From: Paucisalibacillus globulus | Lineage (GTDB): Bacteria; Bacillota; Bacilli; Bacillales; Amphibacillaceae | NCBI RefSeq assembly: GCF_900184735.1 | Contig: NZ_LT855386.1 | Span: 186,001 to 250,000 of the forward strand | DNA length: 64,000 nt | Direction: 5' to 3' | Shown here: positions 53,002 through 63,057 of the stretch, in pieces | How the letters are laid out: every line of letters begins with the position of its first letter | Numbering within the stretch: position 1 is the first letter of the stretch | The notes under the pieces: model-generated | Databases searched by the model: none | What the model was told of the DNA's origin: nothing | The model's input: only the letters and a program-made list of their open reading frames with translations | Translations under genes and position numbers: made by a program

Positions 53002-53080
53002 AATTTTGTTATCAACACCATATTATAGAACTGGATTGGTTACAATGTATTGTGCGGGTTCTAGCTATCCCCGCTAATTA

Positions 53081-55036
53081 TTATTCACTTCTATCTTTCT
53101 CTTTTTCTTTCTTCTCATCTGATACATACACTCTAATTTTTGATCCTGGCTCTACCTTTGTCCCTGCTGCAGGGTCTTGATCTACGATGACGTCTCCTGT
53201 TCCACTTACCTCTACAGACAAATCTGTCATCATTTGAACTAATTGATCTTTATCCAATCCAATCAAATCTGGCACTTCAACCTTTGGTTGCTCTGGCCAT
53301 AGGTATTCCTTTTCTAAACCATCTTTGCGCGGTTCTACTCCCATAAGAGGAAGACTTTCTTTAATTATAGCACCTACAATAGGTGCTGCTACAGTACCAC
53401 CAAACTGGCGCACTCCCTTTGGATTGTCAACAGCTACATATACGACAATCTCTGGGTCATCGGCTGGAGCGAAGCCAATGAATGACACAATATGGTTATT
53501 TTCTAAATAACCTCCATTTGGACCAACCTTCTGGGCAGTACCTGTTTTACCTCCTACTCGATACCCATCAACATAAGCAGGTCTACCGGTTCCTTTTGCA
53601 ACAACACTTTCTAATGATTTTCTTATTTCCTCAGATGTTGCCTCGGAGATAACTCGATTCTTAACCTTAGGTTCCTTTGATGTTACAATCTCTTCTGTGC
53701 GTGGATCTACCCATTGTTTAGCAATAAATGGCTCGTATAGATAACCTCCATTAATTGCAGCAGAAACAGCCATTACTTGCTGTATAGGTGTAACAGAAAC
53801 ACCTTGGCCAAAAGCTGTGGTTGCAAGTTCTACAGGACCAACATTTTCCGGTTTAAATAAAATACCAGAACCTTCACCTTGTAAGTCAATACCCGTTTCT
53901 TGACCAAATCCAAATTCCTTAATATAACTAAACAACTTTTCTTTTCCTAGTTCTTCACCCAAGTGCACAAACCCAGGGTTACAAGAGTTTTGGACAACCT
54001 CTAAGAAGGTTTGCTCTCCGTGCCCTCCTGGCTTCCAACATCGTAACTTCGCACCACCGACTTCTATAGAACCATGGTCATGAAAATGGTCCTCATGCAG
54101 ATCAACTGCTTTTTCTTCTAAAGCAGCAGCAAGTGTAATGATTTTAAACGTAGAACCAGGTTCATATGTACTCCAAATTGGTAGGTTACGACCATATATA
54201 GTCGGATCTACTTCTTGATAATTTTCCGGGTGAAAGTTTGGTCTTGTTGTCATGCCCAAAATACCACCAGTGTCTGGATCAACAGCAATCGCTAAAGCAC
54301 CATCAGGATTATATTTAGCAACCGCTAAATCTAACTCACGCTCCATAATCGTATTAATACGTGAGTCAATCGTGGTTACAAGGTCATAGCCGTCTTTTGG
54401 GGGAGTGTAGACGTCTGCTAGTTGATTCAATCGTTTACCCTTCGCATCCGAGTAAAAGGATAAACTCCCCTCTTCACCTTTTAACATTTCGTCGTAATAG
54501 AGTTCTAGTCCCATAAGTCCTTGATTATCAATACCTGCAAAACCAAGTACATGTGATAAATCGTCTCCAAATGGATAATTTCGTATCGAATCCTTTGCTA
54601 AATAGACTCCCTCAAGATTTAGGGTTCTAATAGCCCTTACTTGTTCCTCGGATAATTTTCTTCCTTCTGGGTTTATATTTTCAGACATGGAAGACTTGGT
54701 TACATGCTCTAACACCTCTTCAAAAGGCATGTCCAATATTTCAGCAAGTTTTTTTGCAGTATTTTCGGGATCCTTTATTTGTCTTGGAACCAGTACAATA
54801 GAAGGAGCAGTTACGTTTTCTGCCAAAATTTCTCCATTTACATCTAATATAAGACCACGTTCTGGTTGGAATTCAATATTTCTACTCCACAACTTGTCTG
54901 CTTTTTCCACCAATTGATCACCCAAGACAAATTGAACATATCCCAAGCGGAGATCAATAATCGCAAAAACAATTATGCCAATAAGAAAAACAGCGACTAA
55001 TCGTTTTCTAACTGTTACAGTCGATACTCGTTTCAT
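53081..55036 (-). CDS. spoVD: Sporulation-specific class B penicillin-binding protein SpoVD
   Basis: Transpeptidase for spore cortex peptidoglycan, 651 residues. Order: membrane anchor (about 12-30), PBP dimerisation domain, transpeptidase with SxxK as STFK (in EPGSTFKII), SxN as SCN, and KTGTA, then one PASTA domain (about 585-640) and a charged tail. Cys follows the SxN Ser, consistent with SpoVD proteins whose activity depends on the reductant StoA. It follows pbpB by 102 bases. Confidence 0.94.
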   Translation of the reverse strand: MKRVSTVTVRKRLVAVFLIGIIVFAIIDLRLGYVQFVLGDQLVEKADKLWSRNIEFQPERGLILDVNGEILAENVTAPSIVLVPRQIKDPENTAKKLAEILDMPFEEVLEHVTKSSMSENINPEGRKLSEEQVRAIRTLNLEGVYLAKDSIRNYPFGDDLSHVLGFAGIDNQGLMGLELYYDEMLKGEEGSLSFYSDAKGKRLNQLADVYTPPKDGYDLVTTIDSRINTIMERELDLAVAKYNPDGALAIAVDPDTGGILGMTTRPNFHPENYQEVDPTIYGRNLPIWSTYEPGSTFKIITLAAALEEKAVDLHEDHFHDHGSIEVGGAKLRCWKPGGHGEQTFLEVVQNSCNPGFVHLGEELGKEKLFSYIKEFGFGQETGIDLQGEGSGILFKPENVGPVELATTAFGQGVSVTPIQQVMAVSAAINGGYLYEPFIAKQWVDPRTEEIVTSKEPKVKNRVISEATSEEIRKSLESVVAKGTGRPAYVDGYRVGGKTGTAQKVGPNGGYLENNHIVSFIGFAPADDPEIVVYVAVDNPKGVRQFGGTVAAPIVGAIIKESLPLMGVEPRKDGLEKEYLWPEQPKVEVPDLIGLDKDQLVQMMTDLSVEVSGTGDVIVDQDPAAGTKVEPGSKIRVYVSDEKKEKEKDRSE

Positions 55037-55138
55037 GATCCATCTCCTTCACATAGGTAGGCTTGTATCAACTATATGTAATTAAAAAATGATTAGAACA
55101 CTGTTTTTCATCAATTGTTTTATATATCATTGAAAACT

Positions 55139-57379
55139 TTATTCGAAAACATCTACCGATTCTTCTTCAGTTGATTCCGTGTCGTTATTTTCTTCATTAG
55201 CTTTTAATTCTTGTAGTTCCTTAGGAGTTTTTAATTCGACACCAAGGTAATTCCCATTGCTTATTGTTTGACCTTCCTCAATACTTTGAGTAACAACATA
55301 ACCATTACCAATGGTTTCTATATCAAGCGAAAGCATTTCACCTAGTTTTAAAACATCTCTATGTGACCAGCCAATAATGTTTGGCATTGTAGGACTTTCA
55401 GTTAATATAATTACCTTTTCATTTGGTAATATCTTTGTACCTTCCTCTGCACTCAATTGGACAATTTTTTTACCATTACCAACAATTGAATAGTCAACCC
55501 CAAAAGCGCTCAATTGCTCCGTTAAGTTACTAACAGACTTCCCTTTAACGTTAGGAATCTCAAAAGCACTTACTTTACTAGTTTCACCCTTATCAGGATC
55601 GATACTCAAATAATGTAATGCATTCTCGATCACATTATTGAAAATAAAGGATACTGGAGCTGATCCAGGTTCAATCCCTGTTTCAAATTCTAAAGTAGGC
55701 TGCTTTACCGAAACATACATCATTAGTTCTGGATCATCAGCAGGTGCCATTCCTAGAAAAGAAAACACGTAGTTTTCTCTACCAACTAGATAACCACCTT
55801 CTGGATCAGGTATTTGGGCTGTTCCGGTTTTGCCTCCAACTGAATAATCTTCTAGATTAAATCGACTACCAACTGCATGTTCTGATTGTACAGCAGAAAC
55901 TAAGAGTTTTCTAACCTGTTCTGCCGTTTCCTGGGAGATAGGTTCACCAACTACTTCTGGTTCATGATTTACTATTACATTTTCAGTATCTGGATCTACT
56001 ATTCTATCAATTATATAAGGTTTAAGCATTTTACCGTCATTAGCAATAGCTGTAGCAGCCTTCATGATTTGGATAGGCGTAGCTGTACTACCCTGCCCAA
56101 ATGATGTGGTTATTTTCTCTAATGGCCAGTTATATAGAATTTGCCCTTGGACTTCTCCTGGCAAATCAATTCCACTCGGCTTATCAAAATCAAATGCTTT
56201 CATATACTCAAGAAAAGTATCTGGACCCATTTTCTCCCAAACTAGTTTAGCAGCAGCAACGTTAGAAGATCTAGCAAACCCCTCATTATAGGATATAGTT
56301 CCCCAGCCTTTTCTGTTGAAGTCATGTATTGGGCTAATACGATCACTAATTTGATATTTTCCTGACATATAGCCTTCTTCGCCGTTATATACATTCGACT
56401 CAATTGCAGCTGCCCATGTAAACATTTTTACAGTAGATCCTGGTTCAAATGGAGTAGATATAGCGTCATTATACCAATTTTTAACATTCGCAGGATTATT
56501 GGGATTGTAACTTGGTCGATTACTCATCGCCAAGATTTCACCTGTTTTTGGATTCATTACAATAGCTGTCATTCTCTCAGGCTTATATTTTTCATCCACT
56601 TGAGACATGACATCTTCTACCAATGTTTGTATCTTCTGATCAATGGTTAAATATACATCATCCCCATTATCCGGCAATTGAATCACTTCATTTGGATCTA
56701 GCAGCTTTTTATTATAAATATCCCGCTGGTAGGAAATATATCCATCCGTACCTTTTAACAGGTCATTCATTTCACGTTCAATTCCCGTTACCCCGGAAAT
56801 CTCTTTTAAAACACCATCTTCTGTCTCTCTGGCAAATCCAATAATATGAGATGCAAACATACCATTCGGATAATATCTAATATTCTCTTGTACAAATCTG
56901 ATTCCAGGTAATTTTAATGCTTCAATTTCGTCTTTTGTTTGAAGTGAAATTTCCTTACCGATAGATCCGAACTCTACTTGTGATCTATTATCTTCAATCC
57001 CTACATTCAATCGCTCTAGAATATATGCCTCTTCAGCATTTAAAAGAGGAGCCAATTTCTTCGCTGTTTCTTCAGGATCCACAACATGTTGCTTCTCCTC
57101 TAAGTTTTCAGAGAATTTCTCATCGACAATTGCATACATACGGAAGGTTGGCATATCATAGGCTAATGTCATGCCATTTTTGTCATAAATTTTACCTCGT
57201 TCTGAATCCAGTGTATAAGAAGTGGTCCGTACTTTGTTCGCCCATTCATCTAACGAAACACCCTCTACTACTCCTGACGCCTGAATATACAAAAACCTAC
57301 CTGCTACAAGTAAAAAAGCCATGATGAAGATAACCATTAATACTCCAGCCATGGCATGTGTAGTCTTATTCTTTTTCAT
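55139..57379 (-). CDS. pbpB: Class B penicillin-binding protein PBP2B (septal transpeptidase)
   Basis: Essential divisome transpeptidase, 746 residues. A membrane helix at about 10-30, the dimerisation domain, SxxK as STVK (EPGSTVKMF), SxN as SSN, KTGTAQ, and two PASTA repeats near the C-terminus, followed by an acidic Glu/Asn-rich tail. It follows ftsL by 15 bases and precedes spoVD as in B. subtilis. Confidence 0.95.
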   Translation of the reverse strand: MKKNKTTHAMAGVLMVIFIMAFLLVAGRFLYIQASGVVEGVSLDEWANKVRTTSYTLDSERGKIYDKNGMTLAYDMPTFRMYAIVDEKFSENLEEKQHVVDPEETAKKLAPLLNAEEAYILERLNVGIEDNRSQVEFGSIGKEISLQTKDEIEALKLPGIRFVQENIRYYPNGMFASHIIGFARETEDGVLKEISGVTGIEREMNDLLKGTDGYISYQRDIYNKKLLDPNEVIQLPDNGDDVYLTIDQKIQTLVEDVMSQVDEKYKPERMTAIVMNPKTGEILAMSNRPSYNPNNPANVKNWYNDAISTPFEPGSTVKMFTWAAAIESNVYNGEEGYMSGKYQISDRISPIHDFNRKGWGTISYNEGFARSSNVAAAKLVWEKMGPDTFLEYMKAFDFDKPSGIDLPGEVQGQILYNWPLEKITTSFGQGSTATPIQIMKAATAIANDGKMLKPYIIDRIVDPDTENVIVNHEPEVVGEPISQETAEQVRKLLVSAVQSEHAVGSRFNLEDYSVGGKTGTAQIPDPEGGYLVGRENYVFSFLGMAPADDPELMMYVSVKQPTLEFETGIEPGSAPVSFIFNNVIENALHYLSIDPDKGETSKVSAFEIPNVKGKSVSNLTEQLSAFGVDYSIVGNGKKIVQLSAEEGTKILPNEKVIILTESPTMPNIIGWSHRDVLKLGEMLSLDIETIGNGYVVTQSIEEGQTISNGNYLGVELKTPKELQELKANEENNDTESTEEESVDVFE

Positions 57380-57394
57380 CCCTAATCACCCGCA

Positions 57395-57763
57395 TTATTG
57401 ATTGAAAGCATTGGCTTGTTTAACTTCTGCAGCTTGAATAGTAAAACCGTTTTCCCTAGCAATCTGTGTGATTCTTTCCGGTCTACTTAAATCTTTAATC
57501 TCAAAAACTAAACCTTCGTTAACAACTTGTTGTTCTGTGATTGAACTTTGAATTGATTGAATTTCGCGATTTAATGAATCCGTAGAAGAAGAATAGGAAA
57601 CCATTAAGCCTCCTGCAATTAGAAGAAAAACGGCTACAAACGAATAGAGCATTTTTTCTCCTTTGGTTATCCAGCTTTTTTTGCGAATGACGACTTTTTT
57701 ATCAATTTGTGGTTGATATGATGTATAGGAATGTTCCCAATTTCTTGCATGATTTGCTGCCAT
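57395..57763 (-). CDS. ftsL: Cell division protein FtsL
   Basis: A 122-residue bitopic protein: basic cytoplasmic N-terminus, one membrane helix (about 38-58), and a short external leucine-zipper-like coiled coil. Sequence conservation is always weak in this family; the call relies on topology and on the rsmH-ftsL-pbpB order. It overlaps the rsmH stop by one base. Confidence 0.9.
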   Translation of the reverse strand: MAANHARNWEHSYTSYQPQIDKKVVIRKKSWITKGEKMLYSFVAVFLLIAGGLMVSYSSSTDSLNREIQSIQSSITEQQVVNEGLVFEIKDLSRPERITQIARENGFTIQAAEVKQANAFNQ

Positions 57764-58740
57764 TATTTATTCCATCCTTCCCCGTAATTAAAATCATCAG
57801 ACCAGTTATTGACTTTTTCTACAATCCGAAGCTTCGCTGATCTTGACCTACGATTCTCTTCTAATTCAAATTCATCTGCTACTATTGGTTTTCGATTGAT
57901 TGCTCTAAATGGAGCCTCGTATTCTTTTGGAATAACCGGTAAATTCCTAGGTGTTTCTTTTGGTGTACTCCATTTTTTGAAAGCTTGTTTACATATCCGA
58001 TCTTCTAACGAATGAAAGGTGATAACAGCAATTCTACCTTGCATGGAAACTACCCGTGCTGCTTGGTGTAAGGCATCATGGAAAGCCTGTAACTCATCAT
58101 TAACTGCAATGCGTATTGCTTGAAATATTCGCTTTGCAGGATGGCCGCCTTTCCTTCTTGCAGGAGCCGGAATAGCATCTTTTATTATGTCAACTAATTG
58201 AAAAGTCGTTTCAATCGCATTTGTTTTTCGATACTCTTCTATTTTCCTAGCAATTTGCTTCGAGAATTTCTCTTCCCCATATTTAAAAAAGATGGAGACT
58301 AAATCATTATACGACCATTTATTGACAATTTCAAAGGCAGATAATTCCTGTTCTTGATTCATCCGCATATCTAACTTTGCGTTATGTTGATAACTAAATC
58401 CTCTTTCCCCTCTATCTAGCTGTGGTGAGGATACACCAAGATCAAATAAAATGCCGTCCACATGAGATATTCCGTGTTTTTTTAGCTCTTCTTCTAGATG
58501 TCTAAAGTTACTATGAATGAAGAGAATTCGATCTTGATAGGCCAAGAGCCTTTCTTTTGCGGCTAGTAATGCATCCACATCTTGATCAAATGCAATTAAC
58601 AATCCACCTTCACCCAGTTGTGAAGCTATCCTCTCTGAATGTCCTCCACCACCTAATGTACAATCTACATATGTACCATTCGGCTTTATATCTAAACCTT
58701 TTATTGATTCTTCTTTTAACACTGTATAATGTTGAAACAT
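57763..58740 (-). CDS. rsmH: 16S rRNA (cytosine-1402 N4) methyltransferase RsmH (MraW)
   Basis: SAM-dependent methyltransferase for C1402 in the 30S P site. About 325 residues, with [10 protein letters not shown] at the start, the SAM motif [24 protein letters not shown], and the C-terminal [11 protein letters not shown] block. The ATG at 58740 matches the family N-terminus, though its ribosome-binding site is poor (GTGGGTGT), suggesting coupling to mraZ, which ends 29 bases upstream in the overlap region. Confidence 0.95.
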   Translation of the reverse strand: MFQHYTVLKEESIKGLDIKPNGTYVDCTLGGGGHSERIASQLGEGGLLIAFDQDVDALLAAKERLLAYQDRILFIHSNFRHLEEELKKHGISHVDGILFDLGVSSPQLDRGERGFSYQHNAKLDMRMNQEQELSAFEIVNKWSYNDLVSIFFKYGEEKFSKQIARKIEEYRKTNAIETTFQLVDIIKDAIPAPARRKGGHPAKRIFQAIRIAVNDELQAFHDALHQAARVVSMQGRIAVITFHSLEDRICKQAFKKWSTPKETPRNLPVIPKEYEAPFRAINRKPIVADEFELEENRRSRSAKLRIVEKVNNWSDDFNYGEGWNK

Positions 58741-58768
58741 TTTTACACCCACTTTAGCGATTTCCTGT

Positions 58769-59200
58769 TTAAATATCAAAGTCCATTAAATTCTCAGCAA
58801 TCTCTGCAAAAGACTCCTCAGACTCATTAAAGTAGTCTTCCCAATTTTCGCTAGCCCAAAATTCAATTCGATTTGATACACCGATTACCACACACTCTTT
58901 ATCTAAGCCCGCGTAGTTGCGTAGAGGCTGTGGAATATTTATTCTTCCCTGCTTATCTACATCACATTCTACTGCTCCAGAGAAGAAGAATCGCGTAAAG
59001 GCTCTTGCATCTTTTTTAGTAAGTGGGAGTTTTTTTAGCTTTTCTTCTAGTATTGTCCATTCAGACATTGGATAAGCGAATAAACATTTATCTAATCCAC
59101 GAGTGACAACAAAACGTTCACCAAGTTCATCACGGAACTTTGAAGGGACAATAATTCTCCCCTTAGTATCGAAGTTATGCTGGAATTCACCCATGAACAT
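58769..59200 (-). CDS. mraZ: Transcriptional regulator / division-cluster protein MraZ
   Basis: A 143-residue AbrB-like DNA-binding protein that represses the mra/dcw operon in species where it was studied. It has two tandem SpoVT-AbrB folds; the conserved [13 protein letters not shown] and its second copy [13 protein letters not shown] are easily seen. The ATG at 59200 gives the family N-terminus MFMGEFQH; seven upstream codons overlap the GTGGGGGCGG ribosome-binding site. GTGG repeats with 10-base period lie just upstream. Confidence 0.95.
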   Translation of the reverse strand: MFMGEFQHNFDTKGRIIVPSKFRDELGERFVVTRGLDKCLFAYPMSEWTILEEKLKKLPLTKKDARAFTRFFFSGAVECDVDKQGRINIPQPLRNYAGLDKECVVIGVSNRIEFWASENWEDYFNESEESFAEIAENLMDFDI

Positions 59201-59233
59201 ATAGTCCGCCCCCACTTTCATATATCCATATTA

Positions 59234-59257
59234 CCACATTCCCCCACTTTCCACCAC
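59234..59257 (-). promoter_or_regulatory. Probable MraZ operator (10-base-phased GTGG repeats)
   Basis: On the minus strand GTGG occurs at 59254-59257, 59244-59247 and 59234-59237, exactly 10 bases apart, in the context AAAGTGGGGG. MraZ proteins of other bacteria bind 10-base-phased direct repeats of TGGG or AAAGTG type upstream of their own gene. Three phased copies 35 bases before mraZ fit autoregulation. Confidence 0.68.
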
Positions 59258-59314
59258 CTGTTTTTTAAAAAATGTATAAAACAAACAAAATCAGTAGTTT
59301 TGAACCAAAAAAAT

Positions 59315-59400
59315 AACTGCCTTTCTTTGAAAAGCAGTTCAGCTAGAAGCTTGATATATCAAGCATTCATAGTCCGATATTGCTTTTAAGAAAGACAGTT
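59315..59400 (-). terminator. Long hairpin after bshC, upstream of mraZ
   Basis: An imperfect ~20-bp outer stem (59315-59336 with 59381-59400) encloses a second perfect hairpin, GCTTGAT-AT-ATCAAGC (59349-59364). On the minus strand it ends in ATTTTTTT, so it can terminate bshC transcription. Its size and inner hairpin exceed a normal terminator. Confidence 0.7.
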
Positions 59401-59429
59401 AATTTAAAAGTGGGTAGAAGTGGTAGATG

Positions 59430-61043
59430 TTAAACATATACTACAAAATGTTCATTTTCAAACGAACAAGCATGGGTTGATAATTCTTTAAAGAAATTAA
59501 TTCCATATTGATTTAAAAATGGTAGCGGATTCCAGATACGTTCTTGTAAACCATTCGGATTAAGAAGATTTTCTAGAATAGCATATTCTGCAAGTTCCTT
59601 CTGATATCGCTCTTCTAACACTTTAAAAATTCGTTTTTCTAGAAATTCAACATCTTGAATGAGAATTTCCAGGTTCTTCTCAGCAAGTTCATTAATATCC
59701 GAGCGGATTTCTTTAGCTATTTTCCGTAATGGTTCATGTGCCTTGGTAATAACAGCTTTTATTTCGGACACAGTTTCTTCAATCGGTGGGTTTATCTTCT
59801 CTTTAAACCATGCATCCCTAATATCCCCAACCTTACCATTAATGGCTGACTCTATCGGAATATTATATTTTCCTAATAATTTATCCGCTTTACGATCTAC
59901 AAGGGTAAAAGATAGTCTAGGTACAACTGGAGGCATCTTCATGTCTAACGTATGAAAAGCTGACTTTAAAACAGACCAGTAACTAATTTCACCTGGACCA
60001 CCAATAAAAGCCAAAGTTGGAAAAACTAAATCTTGCATTAAAGGACGTGTTACTACATTATTGCTTAACAACTCTGGGGTACTAATCGCTACCTGTTGCA
60101 ATTCTTCAGTAGTTAAGATTACTTCATCCTGTTTCCCAACCCAATTACCTTCCCGATTTCTACTCAACAAAATTCGTTCTTTATCCTTATGATAAAAAAG
60201 ATGACCATTTTCCTTTGTAACATCTAAAGAAATAGGATACCCATTTTCAGTTAATTCCTTAAAGGAAATGTATACACTATTGCTTATTTCTTCTTGTTTT
60301 TGAATCATCTTTAGGAAATATTGACTTTCAAGCTTTCTAACTAAAGCATGACCAGAGTCAACTAGCACAATTCCCGAATCGTTAAACAACTTCAGAATTA
60401 GTTGAGCAAAGAAGTCAACATATGTAGTTGATTCGTTAAGACAAGTTTCCACTAAAGTAGAGATTTCCTTTGTATACTCTGTTTCTCTAAGCTCTTCCAA
60501 TACAGTTTTTACAAAATGTGATACATCCACATGTTCTAATTCTATTTGAGAGATTGAGCGCTTATCAAGAACTCGTTGTCCAACTTTGACTTTTTTCATT
60601 TTTTGGTCTCGATTTATGTATACATGATTTATCTCTTCAAAATCATGATCCTCTCCCGCAATCCAAAATACAGGAATAACCGGAACACCTAATTCTTCTT
60701 CTTGCTGTTTTGCTAATTGTATAATAGATATTACCTTGTTCACAGAATATAATGGCCCAGTTAACAGACCCGCTTGCTGCCCTCCAATTACTACAACACT
60801 ATTTTCATCCCTCATTCGTTCAATATTTTGTAATGTAGCATCCGGAGCTTGCCAGTCGTTATTAAGCTGTGTTAACACTTCCACAAGTTCTTGCCTTTGA
60901 TAAGAACGAGTTTTTATTTCTTTCAAACGATTATTGAACTCCATGTAACCATAATCAAAATAACTTATAATGGTTGGTTTTTGTTCACGATAATCCTGAA
61001 TTAATTTATTTTTGTTATCAATTTTTATTGGTTCAATTCGCAT
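59430..61043 (-). CDS. bshC: Bacillithiol synthase (cysteine-adding enzyme) BshC
   Basis: Adds cysteine to glucosaminyl-malate, the last step of bacillithiol synthesis, the main low-molecular-weight thiol of Bacillaceae. 537 residues; the N-terminal core has GGQQAGLLTGPLYSVNK and PVFWIAGEDHDFEEINH, and a coiled-coil helix pair occupies about residues 400-480. Length and position before mraZ match B. subtilis yllA/bshC. Confidence 0.95.
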   Translation of the reverse strand: MRIEPIKIDNKNKLIQDYREQKPTIISYFDYGYMEFNNRLKEIKTRSYQRQELVEVLTQLNNDWQAPDATLQNIERMRDENSVVVIGGQQAGLLTGPLYSVNKVISIIQLAKQQEEELGVPVIPVFWIAGEDHDFEEINHVYINRDQKMKKVKVGQRVLDKRSISQIELEHVDVSHFVKTVLEELRETEYTKEISTLVETCLNESTTYVDFFAQLILKLFNDSGIVLVDSGHALVRKLESQYFLKMIQKQEEISNSVYISFKELTENGYPISLDVTKENGHLFYHKDKERILLSRNREGNWVGKQDEVILTTEELQQVAISTPELLSNNVVTRPLMQDLVFPTLAFIGGPGEISYWSVLKSAFHTLDMKMPPVVPRLSFTLVDRKADKLLGKYNIPIESAINGKVGDIRDAWFKEKINPPIEETVSEIKAVITKAHEPLRKIAKEIRSDINELAEKNLEILIQDVEFLEKRIFKVLEERYQKELAEYAILENLLNPNGLQERIWNPLPFLNQYGINFFKELSTHACSFENEHFVVYV

Positions 61044-61179
61044 TTATTACGTACTCCTTTAGAGGTAAATAGTCTATAGGTATTGTACAAGATAGACAGT
61101 AATTTATCATGTTTTCTGATTCGCTTTATATGTGGCTGCTTATCAAAACATAATAAGATGATAAAACCTTTTAATAACT

Positions 61180-61560
61180 TCAAACAAGGACACCTCTAAG
61201 AATCCCGTATAGAACAAGAGAAATATACAAAACAAAAAAAGACAAGAAAGATAATCGCCATAATAACTTTAGTGCTTTTTGATAATTAATTTCTGTGTTG
61301 TTCTTCCATTGTAGAACAATGATAATAGTAAGCATGCATAATAAAAAAACAATTATATACCCAATGAATGCTCCTTCAAACAAATAGGTAAGCAACGTAT
61401 TTACAGCTATGATGTAAATAATAGTTGTCCAATTAATCGCCATTAGAAAAGCTTTATGTGGGTTTTGATACATAAATTTCAAAGAATAATAAGTTAATAT
61501 TGTTATTAAAATCGGTGCTGTAATAATAAATGCAAGTAATATTATAAAAAAATCTAACAT
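61180..61560 (-). CDS. DUF3397-like small membrane protein
   Basis: A 126-residue protein with four predicted membrane helices and almost no soluble part (starts MLDFFIILLAFIITAPILI). A family of this kind is commonly found beside bshC in Bacillaceae. ATG at 61560 lies downstream of AGAGGGGA; a TTG at 61584 would overlap that site. Function unknown. The DUF3397 assignment is from remembered context, not from a search. Confidence 0.65.
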   Translation of the reverse strand: MLDFFIILLAFIITAPILITILTYYSLKFMYQNPHKAFLMAINWTTIIYIIAVNTLLTYLFEGAFIGYIIVFLLCMLTIIIVLQWKNNTEINYQKALKLLWRLSFLSFFVLYISLVLYGILRGVLV

Positions 61561-61669
61561 AAAAGAAAGTTCCCCTCTATACAACTAGTACCATAACTTT
61601 TTATATTGTATCAAAATATTAAGAATTTGTACTTAAGATACTTAATTATTTATTAATCACAACCCCAAA

Positions 61670-61698
61670 ATGACATTAAAATAATTATGTATTATAAT
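61670..61698 (+). promoter_or_regulatory. SigA-type promoter for the ylbP-like gene
   Basis: -35 ATGACA (61670-61675), 17-base spacer, perfect -10 TATAAT (61693-61698), about 46 bases before the start codon, which has AAAGGGGGA. Confidence 0.75.
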
Positions 61699-61744
61699 TA
61701 AAGTACAAATAAATAATTTTCTGACAACAAAGGGGGATAAATTA

Positions 61745-62224
61745 ATGGGCAAAGCAAAAGTTGAAAAACTATTAATTAATTATAAGACATTGGAAGAATT
61801 CAAACGGTTTAAAGAATACGGTAATCAGGAATTATCCATGTTAGAAGATTTACAATCTAATATTGTAGAAAATGATAGTGTATCACCTTTCTACGGGATA
61901 TATTACGGTGGATCACTCGTTGCCCGAATGAGCTTATATAGAGTTGATAAAAAATACGACAAATACTTTGAACCACAACATGATTATTTAGAATTATGGA
62001 AACTAGAAGTATTACCACACTATCGCGACAAAGGGTATGGTAAAACATTAGTAGAATATGCAAAAAGTTATAATCTACCAATCAAAACAAATCCTAGAAT
62101 TAATTCCCATGGGTTTTGGGAGAAAATGGGGTTCCAAAAAGCAAAGTACGAAATGCAAAGAGATTTTGGTCAAAATCCGTTACTTTGGCTACCAAAAGGG
62201 ATAACTGAAAAGAGCGTAGATTAA
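61745..62224 (+). CDS. ylbP: GNAT-family N-acetyltransferase YlbP
   Basis: 159 residues with the acetyl-CoA-binding motif A as VLPHYRDKGYGKTLVEYA near residue 90. Members next to rsfA and bshC in Bacillus are called YlbP; the substrate is not known. It is transcribed against its neighbours from its own promoter. A hairpin terminator follows at 62297-62329. Confidence 0.88.
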   Translation: MGKAKVEKLLINYKTLEEFKRFKEYGNQELSMLEDLQSNIVENDSVSPFYGIYYGGSLVARMSLYRVDKKYDKYFEPQHDYLELWKLEVLPHYRDKGYGKTLVEYAKSYNLPIKTNPRINSHGFWEKMGFQKAKYEMQRDFGQNPLLWLPKGITEKSVD

Positions 62225-62296
62225 AATGTAAGCTTTTTCATTTTATATATCGCATATTAGTGTAAAATAATAATTATCAAAATTAATAATGCATTA

Positions 62297-62329
62297 AAAA
62301 GAGGCTAATCTAAATGACTAGCCTCTTTT
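62297..62329 (+). terminator. Hairpin terminator after ylbP
   Basis: A perfect 11-bp stem (AAAAGAGGCTA and complement) with an 11-base loop and TTTT at its 3' base. It could function on both strands, between converging ylbP and rsfA. Confidence 0.65.
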
Positions 62330-62486
62330 GTCAAGCGATATAATATAATAGCATGATTTTTTTGTGGATCTGATATTAATTCCTTATGACCCTCGACTAT
62401 CATTTCAACTATGTTTGGAATCCTTGAAACTTAAAACCCTATTACTACTTCTAAGTAATACCTTTAGTTTTTATAAGGTATAGGCA

Positions 62487-62966
62487 TTAATTTTTTTCTC
62501 TAATCCACTTCCAAAGATTGCCCATTTCCTCCCAAGCATTTTCATATCGCTGCAATTGAATTTTTAACTTTTTATTCTCTTCTTCTAAATTTTTCAATAA
62601 TTTTTCCTGCTCTTTTCTTGCCAGATCCTGGTGCTCCGCAAAACTAGATTTCATCTTCTCCAGCAACAAAATTGCGGATTCTATCGTTTCTTTTTCAGGG
62701 GCAGTCTTTGATTCCTCAAAACTCCAAATAGCTTTTCTACCACCAAGTTTACGTTCCTCTTTCGCCTGTTGTATCTGTTCCTGGTATTCTTTACGAATCG
62801 TTGCATTCCATCTAAATCCACAGGCTGCAGATGTTCTAGATAATTGTTTCGCCACCTCTTTAAAGGCTTCAAGTTGAGTTTTACCTTCTTTTATATGGCG
62901 AAGTACTGTTTCTGCTAATATAATGTCCTCGTCTTCTGTCCAGGCATCCTGCCTTGTCGCATTCAT
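62487..62966 (-). CDS. rsfA: Prespore-specific regulator RsfA
   Basis: A 159-residue regulator of SigF-dependent genes in the forespore. The N-terminal Myb/SANT-like domain ([19 protein letters not shown], then [15 protein letters not shown]) binds DNA, and a long C-terminal coiled coil (about 95-150) probably dimerises it. The position beside ylbP matches B. subtilis ylbO. Confidence 0.92.
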   Translation of the reverse strand: MNATRQDAWTEDEDIILAETVLRHIKEGKTQLEAFKEVAKQLSRTSAACGFRWNATIRKEYQEQIQQAKEERKLGGRKAIWSFEESKTAPEKETIESAILLLEKMKSSFAEHQDLARKEQEKLLKNLEEENKKLKIQLQRYENAWEEMGNLWKWIREKN

Positions 62967-63057
62967 AACATCACTCCTTATCTCTTTGCTATCAATGTAT
63001 GCACAAAGTAGGAGTGATAGAATACTTCTTAAATAATTTTCTAAATTATTCCTTCTT

